A stretch of 59,229 nucleotides of DNA from Neobacillus niacini NBRC 15566 (GTDB lineage: Bacteria; Bacillota; Bacilli; Bacillales; Cytobacillaceae): assembly GCF_001591505.1 (NCBI RefSeq), contig NZ_BCVA01000037.1, positions 1 through 59,229 on the forward strand, in the 5' to 3' direction. The first letter of the stretch is position 1, and each line of letters starts with the position of its first letter. Shown piece after piece: positions 16,474 through 23,573 of the stretch. Under the pieces are notes generated by a model that was not told where the DNA came from, did no database searches, and saw only the letters and a list, made by a program, of their open reading frames with translations. The position numbers and the translations under genes were made by a program.

Positions 16474-17751
16474 TTATTTTGTAAACTGCTCTTCTTCTGT
16501 TGATCCTTTTAAAGCGGTTGTGGAGGAGGTTCCGCCTGTAATTACCATTGAAACTTGGTCAAAGTAGCCTGTTCCTACTTCACGCTGGTGTCTTGTGGCT
16601 GTGTAGCCGTATTGCTCACTATCGAACTCAGCTTGCTGCAATTCAGAGTATGCCGCCATACCGCGCTCTTTGTAGCCGCGAGCAAGTTCAAACATGCTGT
16701 GGTTTAGGGCATGGAACCCGGCAAGTGTAACGAATTGGAACTTATAGCCCATTTTTCCAAGCTCTTGCTGGAATTTTGCAATTGTATCCTGATCAAGCTT
16801 CTTCTTCCAGTTAAAGGATGGTGAACAGTTATAAGCAAGCATTTTGCCAGGGAACTTTTCATGAATTGCTTCTGCAAAGCGTCTTGCTTCCTCAATGTTT
16901 GGTTCAGATGTTTCACACCAAATCAGATCAGCATATGGTGCATAAGCTAGACCGCGTGCAATCGCCTGGTCAAGTCCTGCTTTTGTTCTGAAAAAACCTT
17001 CCGCAGTCCGCTCACCTGTAATGAACGGTGCGTCGTTCATATCAATATCGCTAGTAATTAAATCAGCAGCATTTGCATCTGTTCGGGCAACCAATACAGT
17101 CGGAACACCCATAACATCTGCGGCCAAACGAGCAGCAATTAAGTTACGAACTGCTGTTTGTGTTGGAAGCAAGACTTTACCTCCTAAGTGACCACACTTT
17201 TTCTCAGAAGACAGCTGATCCTCAAAGTGAACACCGGCAGCTCCGGCTTCAATCATGCCTTTCATCAATTCAAAGCAGTTTAGCTGCCCGCCAAAGCCTG
17301 CTTCTGCATCGGCTACAATCGGCACAAACCAGTCGATAGAATTATCACCTTCTGAATGGGTGATTTGATCTGCACGTTGAAGTGCTTGGTTGATTCGTTT
17401 TACCACACTCGGTACACTGTTTGCTGGATATAAGCTTTGGTCCGGATACATATGTCCAGAGAGGTTAGCGTCCGCTGCAACCTGCCAGCCGCTTAGATAA
17501 ATGGCCTTTAATCCTGCTTTGACCTGCTGAACAGCCTGATTTCCTGTTAGTGCTCCTAAAGCATTAATGTAGTCTTCTTCATTCATTTGCTTCCAAAGTT
17601 TTTCTGCTCCCCGTCTAGCCAATGTATGCTCGATGTCAATGGAACCTCGAAGCTTAATAACATCCTCAGCACTATATGGCCGAGTAATTCCATTCCAACG
17701 ATTATCCATTTCCCAGCTTTCTTGTAACTCCATCGCTCTTGAATTTGTCAT
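16474..17751 (-). CDS. aceA: Isocitrate lyase
   Basis: This 425-residue enzyme splits isocitrate into succinate and glyoxylate, the first step of the glyoxylate bypass. The catalytic SSEKKCGHLGGK motif is near residue 185, the AKIY-equivalent magnesium-binding region (VADAEAGFGG) is intact, and the C-terminal GYTATRHQREVGTGYFD is typical. Length is normal for the short bacterial form. It starts 33 bases after aceB on the same strand, so the two genes are an operon that allows growth on acetate or fatty acids. Confidence 0.95.
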   Translation of the reverse strand: MTNSRAMELQESWEMDNRWNGITRPYSAEDVIKLRGSIDIEHTLARRGAEKLWKQMNEEDYINALGALTGNQAVQQVKAGLKAIYLSGWQVAADANLSGHMYPDQSLYPANSVPSVVKRINQALQRADQITHSEGDNSIDWFVPIVADAEAGFGGQLNCFELMKGMIEAGAAGVHFEDQLSSEKKCGHLGGKVLLPTQTAVRNLIAARLAADVMGVPTVLVARTDANAADLITSDIDMNDAPFITGERTAEGFFRTKAGLDQAIARGLAYAPYADLIWCETSEPNIEEARRFAEAIHEKFPGKMLAYNCSPSFNWKKKLDQDTIAKFQQELGKMGYKFQFVTLAGFHALNHSMFELARGYKERGMAAYSELQQAEFDSEQYGYTATRHQREVGTGYFDQVSMVITGGTSSTTALKGSTEEEQFTK

Positions 17752-17784
17752 TTTAAATTCCTCCTATTAATCTATTTAAATTTT

Positions 17785-19377
17785 TTATAAAAGCGTATAT
17801 CCAGGTAAGGTTAAAAACTCTTCAAATTCATCATTTAAGATTAAGCTGTCAAACAGCTCTACAGCCTCAGTAAAACGCCCATTCTCATAGGCAGACAAGC
17901 CAATTTCATCTTTAATTTTCTCTAATTCCTCTGCCTTTAACTGCTCATACATGGCTGAAGTAATTTTTCTGCCATCCGCGAGAATACCTTTTGGGTGGCG
18001 GATCCACTGCCAAACTTGAGCCCGTGAGATTTCAGCAGTTGCTGCGTCCTCCATTAAGTTATGAATGGGTGCAGCTCCTCTTCCTGATAACCAGGAAGCA
18101 ATGTAACGAATTCCAACATTGATATTAACGCGGACACCTTCTTCGGTAATCTTACCGCCTGGTGCCTCGAGCAAATCACTAGCTGTTATCGTGATCTTTT
18201 GTTGTTTGGTGGTATGAATTTGGTTGGCTACCGGCATATCTCTATCAAATACTTCAAGCGCTACTGGTACTAACCCGGGGTGTGCTACCCATGTACCATC
18301 ATGACCATCACGTACTTCCCGTTCTTTGTCAGCACGAACCTTCGCAAATGCTTCTTCGTTTGCCTGTGGATTATCGCGAATGGGTATTTGTGCCGCCATT
18401 CCTCCAATTGCTGGTGCATTCCGGCGGTGACAGGTTTGAATGGTAAGCAATGAATAGGAACGCATAAACGGTACAGTCATGGTTACCTGGGATCGATCTG
18501 GCAGAATGATTGTTTCATGGTTACGCAGTTTTTTTAAGTAACTAAAAATATAATCCCATCTGCCGCAGTTAAGGCCCGCTGAATGTTCCTTTAATTCAAA
18601 TAGGATTTCATTCATTTCAAACGCCGCCATAATCGTTTCTACTAAGACAGTCGCTTTAATGGTACCTTGAGGGATGCCAAGTCTGCTTTGCGAAAAAATA
18701 AAGACATCATTCCATAGCCTTGCTTCTAAATGGCTTTCTAACTTAGGCAAATAAAAATAGGGTCCTGTTCTACGAGCTAACAAATTTTTTACATTGTGGA
18801 AAAAGTACATACCAAAGTCAAAAAAGCTCCCAGAAATAGGCTTGCCATTAAGCAGCACATGTTTTTCTTCTAAATGAAGTCCACGCGGTCTTAAAAACAG
18901 GACAGCTGTTTCTTCATTCAACACATATCTTTTTCCATTTTGATTTTCATACGATATCGTCCGATTTACTGCATCTCTTAAGTTGATTTGTCCTTCGACG
19001 ATATTTTCCCAGGTTGGTGAAGTAGCGTCTTCACAATCCGCCATAAAAACTTTTGCGCCCGAATTTAGAGCATTGATGACCATCTTTCTTTCTGTTGGTC
19101 CGGTAATCTCTACCCGGCGGTCCTGAAGGTCTTTCGGTAATGGCGCGATTGTCCAATCACCATTACGAATTTGTTTTGTTTCAGGAAGGAAATCTGGAAG
19201 ATTACTGTTATTGATTTCCTCTTGGCGTTTTTCTCTGTACTGTAACAGTTCAATCCGCCTTGCCCCGAAATTTTGCTCCAACTCCTCAATAAATTTCAGC
19301 GCCTCGGGTGTTAAAATCTCATTGTAATGCGCTTTGAGAGCTCCAACTACTTCTATACCTGCTGTTTGCGTCGACAT
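17785..19377 (-). CDS. aceB: Malate synthase, A type
   Basis: A 530-residue enzyme that condenses glyoxylate with acetyl-CoA to give malate, the second step of the glyoxylate bypass. Family segments include FMADCEDATSPTWEN, LFLRPRGLHLEE and KATVLVETIMAAFEMNEIL. I start at the ATG at 19377, which follows AGAGGTGAACGAGTCC. The frame is open to 19437, but that extension runs through the inverted repeat and -10 of the promoter. It is the first gene of the aceB-aceA pair. Confidence 0.95.
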   Translation of the reverse strand: MSTQTAGIEVVGALKAHYNEILTPEALKFIEELEQNFGARRIELLQYREKRQEEINNSNLPDFLPETKQIRNGDWTIAPLPKDLQDRRVEITGPTERKMVINALNSGAKVFMADCEDATSPTWENIVEGQINLRDAVNRTISYENQNGKRYVLNEETAVLFLRPRGLHLEEKHVLLNGKPISGSFFDFGMYFFHNVKNLLARRTGPYFYLPKLESHLEARLWNDVFIFSQSRLGIPQGTIKATVLVETIMAAFEMNEILFELKEHSAGLNCGRWDYIFSYLKKLRNHETIILPDRSQVTMTVPFMRSYSLLTIQTCHRRNAPAIGGMAAQIPIRDNPQANEEAFAKVRADKEREVRDGHDGTWVAHPGLVPVALEVFDRDMPVANQIHTTKQQKITITASDLLEAPGGKITEEGVRVNINVGIRYIASWLSGRGAAPIHNLMEDAATAEISRAQVWQWIRHPKGILADGRKITSAMYEQLKAEELEKIKDEIGLSAYENGRFTEAVELFDSLILNDEFEEFLTLPGYTLL

Positions 19378-19394
19378 GGACTCGTTCACCTCTT

Positions 19395-19436
19395 TGTTAT
19401 AATACAGTGTATTACCATGTGTTGTATTATATAACA
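19395..19436 (-). promoter_or_regulatory. Long inverted repeat over the aceB promoter, candidate operator
   Basis: TGTTATAATACA at the left and TGTATTATATAACA at the right are near-perfect inverted copies separated by 16 bases; the right arm has one extra TA. On the minus strand a TATAAT lies inside the promoter-distal arm, so a protein bound here would cover the likely -10. The site ends about 18 bases ahead of the aceB start. The regulator is unknown. Confidence 0.55.
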
Positions 19437-19632
19437 CATTTTTTAAAAATGGAACTAGTTTTCAGAAAATTTTATAAAAATAGGTAAAATAATACATTAG
19501 TCCTATTTTTATTAACAAGCCAGTCGCTCAAATACCTCTTACCTGGCTATTTCTCATTTCACCTGCAATTTCCCCTTGTTTATCTGCCTAACCAATTCCA
19601 TATCAACTAGCCAGGTGCTGTTCTTTGAAAAC

Positions 19633-19667
19633 TAAAAAAAGAGGCTGTTGAAATTCTCAACAGCCCC
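19633..19667 (-). terminator. Terminator after the GH15-type gene
   Basis: GGGGCTGTTGAGAATTTCAACAGCCTC pairs on the minus strand with TTTTTTT following. The rest of the 19437-19672 gap holds no visible gene. Confidence 0.85.
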
Positions 19668-19672
19668 GCACT

Positions 19673-20722
19673 TTACATTAATCCTTCATATCGTTCTTTA
19701 GCTAGGATATACATTGCGCTTCCCCAGCCTAATGGGGTATTAGAGTTGTACCTTTCGGATTGGGCAAAATACAATTCTGGTAAGCTGCCATCATCAAGCA
19801 TGACGTTCTCGGTTTGTTCTATATACTGTTTTGCCTTTTTGACATTACCTAATTCTAAATGGCATAGCGCCAGCCATGGTAATCCAAATGTCCACTCTGC
19901 TTCAGTTCCATAATAAAAAGATAAATCGTGGTGCCTTCCCATATGTTCGATGGTTGAATAATAGGAATCTCCCTTATAGCGGATTACGCCTCGTTCCCGT
20001 AAAAGATGCGTTTCAATTTGGTCGACAACTACTTTCGCTTCTCCCCCTGAAAAAACTCGGTATGGATAGATTAAACTCAATTGAGCTAAATCAAATGGGC
20101 GCTGGTTACTTTCTTGTGGATAGATATTCGATAGGGCTTGATACCCATTAGTAATCCATTCTCCGGGAACAAATACGAGATCTCTTACAGCTTGGAGGCC
20201 AGCAACGCAGGCACCGACTGAGCTTGAATGGATCTCTCTCCATTCCTCCCACATTCCATTATCCTCGTCCTCCCAGTATCGAACACAACCTAAATAGCCA
20301 ACCAGCTTTTGAACAATTTCATGATCTTTTGCATCTCTAATAATATTTTTCCCCTTCTTCTGACCCATTCCAATTCCCCACAGTATCGCTCCAATGGCAT
20401 CATGCTGAGCATGTCCCCAAGGGGTATCCATTTCCCTTACTTCCGAAGCAGAGTACCTCGAATGAATGTATTCCCATTGCTCTCTTGGTCTTTGAACGGT
20501 ATGAATATCCAGCTTCCATTCGTATTCTCTGAATAGGTCCAGAATCCGGTGGTAGGTCATCTCATAAATCTGATTGTTTTGATTCAAATATGGCAGTGAC
20601 ATATAAAAAGAATCACGTAACCAAACATATTGATAGTCATGGGACGAAGAAGCTAAATACAAACCATGCGGTAACCGTAACTGATCTAGGATTTGATAGC
20701 TATGGATTATTTTTTCGTTCAT
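19673..20722 (-). CDS. Glycoside hydrolase family 15-type protein
   Basis: A 349-residue protein with the alpha/alpha-barrel features of GH15 and phosphorylase-kinase-like glycosidases: YVWLRDSFYMSLPYL near residue 31, TPWGHAQHDAIGAILWG near residue 100, and RYWEDEDNGMWEEWREIHSSSVGAC near residue 148, where an acidic pair may be catalytic. The end has TPLGWGSAMYILA. No signal peptide is seen, so it acts in the cytosol. The substrate could be an alpha-linked glucan or trehalose; sequence alone does not decide. It stands alone, unlinked to sugar uptake genes. Confidence 0.75.
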   Translation of the reverse strand: MNEKIIHSYQILDQLRLPHGLYLASSSHDYQYVWLRDSFYMSLPYLNQNNQIYEMTYHRILDLFREYEWKLDIHTVQRPREQWEYIHSRYSASEVREMDTPWGHAQHDAIGAILWGIGMGQKKGKNIIRDAKDHEIVQKLVGYLGCVRYWEDEDNGMWEEWREIHSSSVGACVAGLQAVRDLVFVPGEWITNGYQALSNIYPQESNQRPFDLAQLSLIYPYRVFSGGEAKVVVDQIETHLLRERGVIRYKGDSYYSTIEHMGRHHDLSFYYGTEAEWTFGLPWLALCHLELGNVKKAKQYIEQTENVMLDDGSLPELYFAQSERYNSNTPLGWGSAMYILAKERYEGLM

Positions 20723-20858
20723 AATTCACCCTCGCAGCTTTTTTCTATCTTTTTGGCCAATTCATGGACTTTTTATACAAGAAAAATGATGTATAAACTA
20801 GCAAACATTTGCCAATGCTGAAGATATAGAAATAGATTAGGAGAGTGTGATAATTTTG

Positions 20859-20915
20859 ATGGTTGGAAAAAGGAAGGAACGATTAAAATGGGGAGTGTTT
20901 AGAGATGAGCGTTGA
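20859..20915 (+). CDS. Possible 18-residue leader peptide overlapping the next small gene
   Basis: A short frame starting MVGKRKERLKWGVF lies behind GGAGAG. It ends in TGA 11 bases inside the following 58-codon gene. The peptide is strongly basic. It could couple translation of the next gene or may be chance. Confidence is low because the length proves nothing by itself. Confidence 0.3.
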   Translation: MVGKRKERLKWGVFRDER

Positions 20916-21081
20916 TGAATTAAGTAAAATTATTGCAGTAAAAAAGATGGACTTAGAGGAATGTGAACATGAGCTTAATAATCGGTATTATCCTTCGATC
21001 GTAAGAATAGCAATGATGAATTACATTATAAATTTACAAGAACAACTAGAAGAATACGATAACGACGTAATCAATTTATAA
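20905..21081 (+). CDS. 58-residue hypothetical protein
   Basis: A small gene with GGGGAG nine bases ahead of its ATG and a terminator right after the stop. The protein begins MSVDELSKIIAVKKMDLE, is acidic and is probably two helices; the last third (INLQEQLEEYDNDVINL) could be amphipathic. No membrane span, cysteine pair or known motif was seen. It lies alone between the divergent GH15 gene and the convergent sirC gene. Function unknown. Confidence 0.6.
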   Translation: MSVDELSKIIAVKKMDLEECEHELNNRYYPSIVRIAMMNYIINLQEQLEEYDNDVINL

Positions 21082-21082
21082 A

Positions 21083-21113
21083 GAAATGACGTGTGGATTC
21101 ACACGTCATTTCT
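21083..21113. terminator. Bidirectional terminator between the small gene and sirC
   Basis: GAAATGACGTGTG and CACACGTCATTTC form a perfect 13-base stem around GATT, with T-rich flanks. It starts right after the small gene's stop and overlaps the 3-prime end of sirC on the other strand. Confidence 0.85.
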
Positions 21114-21725
21114 TGTGTTTTGCAATAACCGTAACAAGTCAGCCTCACGATTCTGGCTATTTAAAAACTCTTTACTAGCGATTGCTGTTAATAGTTTTCG
21201 TTTTATAGTAGTTTCGTTCACATCTTTCAAAATACGCTGCCTTGCTGAAAATAGGAATTCTAGATAGCCCTCATATTCGTCATCAAATTGCTGTTCTAGC
21301 TGTTCCCTTATTTTCCTTGCCAACGTTGGACTCGCTCCACCTGTTGATACTGCAATACTTAATCGTCCCCGCTGAATATGGGAGGGAACATGAAAATCCG
21401 ATCCTTCCGGGTCATCGGCAATGGTAACAAGCTGATGATCACTGGCCGCCATTTTAATATATTGATTTAATTCATTGTCGTTCGTCGCGGCAAAGACTAA
21501 GAACGCATCATCCATATCTTCTTTTGAAAATGATTTTTCTAGCCACTCTATCCTTTCGGAGCCAGCTAGCCTTTTTAGTTCATCTGTAGCATTAGGACTA
21601 ATCACAATGATATGTGAGCCCGTACCAAGCAAACCGGTAACTTTCCGTTCAGCAACCATTCCGCCGCCTACAACGACTACTTTTTTACCCTCTAGCTTTA
21701 ACATAATTGGATAATTCGAATTCAA
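21099..21725 (-). CDS. Precorrin-2 dehydrogenase (SirC-type)
   Basis: A 208-residue NAD-binding protein that oxidises precorrin-2 to sirohydrochlorin on the way to siroheme. The N-terminal Rossmann motif KVVVVGGGMVAERKV and the AVSTGGASPTLARKIREQLE segment are family marks. Length fits a dehydrogenase of the SirC/CysG-N type rather than the shorter YlnF form. I take the TTG at 21725 as the start because AGGCAGGGTG lies just upstream. It is the last gene of the nirB-nirD-cobA/hemD operon, 18 bases after the fusion gene. A separate ferrochelatase gene is not present in this window. Confidence 0.85.
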   Translation of the reverse strand: MNSNYPIMLKLEGKKVVVVGGGMVAERKVTGLLGTGSHIIVISPNATDELKRLAGSERIEWLEKSFSKEDMDDAFLVFAATNDNELNQYIKMAASDHQLVTIADDPEGSDFHVPSHIQRGRLSIAVSTGGASPTLARKIREQLEQQFDDEYEGYLEFLFSARQRILKDVNETTIKRKLLTAIASKEFLNSQNREADLLRLLQNTRNDV

Positions 21726-21743
21726 GCATACACCCTGCCTTCC

Positions 21744-23180
21744 CTAAACAATCGGACACTGAATTAAGTAGTCAATCAACGCTTCTCTCGTTGCAGAAAT
21801 CGGCATGCCAACTGATTCTAGACCTGCACGTTCCACTTGCTCTTTTGAGTGCTGTCCCATACAGACTACTTGTACATCTTCTAAAAGGTCGAAAAGGTCA
21901 ATACCGCATTTCTTTAAGCCTTCGATAAATACGCCTACAGATGCCCCGCTTGGAAATACCATTGTATTTACTTGAGCTTCCTCAAGCATTCGTTGAAAAA
22001 TTGGCAGGAACTGTTGGTCGAGCTCTTTTTTACTTGTCACTAAGAAATCAGCCTTTTCAACCTCATATTGCCGATCGTCTCCGACCACCAGTAAACGGCC
22101 TTCTTTTGGCATGTCCTGGCTGTGTCCAGCGATAAATCCGCGTCCTTTTAGTGCATTTATTGATTTGCTGGAGCCGCCATAGAAATCAGCCTTTATTTTT
22201 CGTATATCAATTTCTTCCTCTATCATCGCATTAAAAAAATCACTGACGCTTTCAGGAGAGAAGAACAGTATTCTATCATATTCTGCTACTTTCCCTAAAT
22301 CAACAGGTAGAATGGTCTTTTTCCATTTTGGAAATTCAATCACATCTGCTCCCTTTTCCATTAATTCCTTTGCTAAGCCGCTAACACTCTCACTAGTCCG
22401 TGCTAACAATATTTGACGGCCATACAAAGGCATTTTTTCAAACCAGCTGATTTTTTCACGTAATGAGATAACATCTCCAACAAGAATAATTGCCGGGTTG
22501 CTAAATTTAGCCTTTTGAACCTTAACTGTGATATCTTCCAATGTTCCCTGCAATGTTTTCTGACGGCCAAAGGTACCCCATTGAATCAAGATGACAGGAG
22601 TTGAGGATGGTTTGCCATGTGCAATAAGACTTTCACAAATATAAGGGAGATTTCCTACCCCCATATAAAAAGCAATCGTATCGACACCACGGACAAGCCC
22701 TTCCCAATCAAGCATTGGCTTTCCATCTTTCGATTTATCATGTGCGGTTACAACTGCAAAGCTTTCAGCATGTTCCCTGTGGGTGACAGGAATTCCTGCA
22801 TAAAGGGGGGCTGCAATCCCCGATGAGATACCAGGAACGATTTCAAATGGAATTTGATAATGAGCAAGGGCTGCTGCTTCTTCACCGACACGTCCAAAAA
22901 CACCAGGGTCTCCGCCTTTTAACCGGACGACCACTTTCCCTTTTAGTGCCTTTTCTACTAAAAGGTCATTGATATTATCTTGGCGTAAAGTATGGCGGTC
23001 AGGTAATTTACCGCAATAGATCAGCTCGCAATCCGCTGGTGCATACTCTAGCAATTTAGGATTGGCCAGCCGGTCATAAAGAATGACTTCTGCTTGTTTA
23101 ATGGCTTCCAATCCTTTTACGGTGATTAAACGAACATCCCCTGGCCCTGCTCCTACTAAAAATACTTTTCCTGTCTCCAT
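21744..23180 (-). CDS. Uroporphyrinogen-III C-methyltransferase / uroporphyrinogen-III synthase fusion
   Basis: This 478-residue protein has two domains. Residues 1-240 are a SUMT (CobA) methyltransferase with VFLVGAGPGDVRLITVKG at the start, VVRLKGGDPGVFGRVGEEA near residue 80 and YAGIPVTHRE in the middle. Residues 250-478 fit the weakly conserved HemD fold, including RQILLARTSESVSGLA and a C-terminal VCMGQHSKEQVERAGL block. It thus may both form and methylate uroporphyrinogen III for siroheme. B. subtilis NasF is of similar length (recalled). Whether the HemD half is active cannot be judged from sequence. Confidence 0.85.
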   Translation of the reverse strand: METGKVFLVGAGPGDVRLITVKGLEAIKQAEVILYDRLANPKLLEYAPADCELIYCGKLPDRHTLRQDNINDLLVEKALKGKVVVRLKGGDPGVFGRVGEEAAALAHYQIPFEIVPGISSGIAAPLYAGIPVTHREHAESFAVVTAHDKSKDGKPMLDWEGLVRGVDTIAFYMGVGNLPYICESLIAHGKPSSTPVILIQWGTFGRQKTLQGTLEDITVKVQKAKFSNPAIILVGDVISLREKISWFEKMPLYGRQILLARTSESVSGLAKELMEKGADVIEFPKWKKTILPVDLGKVAEYDRILFFSPESVSDFFNAMIEEEIDIRKIKADFYGGSSKSINALKGRGFIAGHSQDMPKEGRLLVVGDDRQYEVEKADFLVTSKKELDQQFLPIFQRMLEEAQVNTMVFPSGASVGVFIEGLKKCGIDLFDLLEDVQVVCMGQHSKEQVERAGLESVGMPISATREALIDYLIQCPIV

Positions 23181-23245
23181 TCTGCAGCCATCCTTCCAAA
23201 CTCTCTATATAAGATCCTTTACACAACAATCTTACGAGAACTATC

Positions 23246-23566
23246 TTAAATAATAATATAAACGTTATTTCCTTCGACTTCCACTTGATACGCTTTTACC
23301 TGACCTTCATCTGGTGCCTGAACTTTTCCGTCACTTAAGGAAATCTTCCAATCATAGACTGGGCAGAAAACATATTCACCGCTTACGAGGCCTTCCGTTA
23401 AGACTCCGCCTTTTGGATGCGGACTCCTATTTTCAATAGCATATACCTTACCATTTGTTACTTTAAATAAAGCAATCTCTTTATCATCGATTTTCACAGA
23501 ATAGCCAGACCTAACTTGAAGTTCAGAATAATTAGCAACTAGAGTCCGAGTTTTTGTTACGATCAT
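23246..23566 (-). CDS. nirD: Nitrite reductase small subunit
   Basis: A 106-residue Rieske-fold protein that partners NirB. The Rieske ligand boxes are degenerate: the first reads NRSPHPKGG, with Ser where the Cys would be, and the second reads FCPVYDW, lacking the His. Loss of the cluster is usual for NirD. I start at the ATG at 23566, seven bases after the nirB stop. The open frame to 23656 lies inside nirB and is not the start. It is translated with nirB and needed for NADH-dependent nitrite reduction. Confidence 0.9.
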   Translation of the reverse strand: MIVTKTRTLVANYSELQVRSGYSVKIDDKEIALFKVTNGKVYAIENRSPHPKGGVLTEGLVSGEYVFCPVYDWKISLSDGKVQAPDEGQVKAYQVEVEGNNVYIII

Positions 23567-23573
23567 TTTATCA

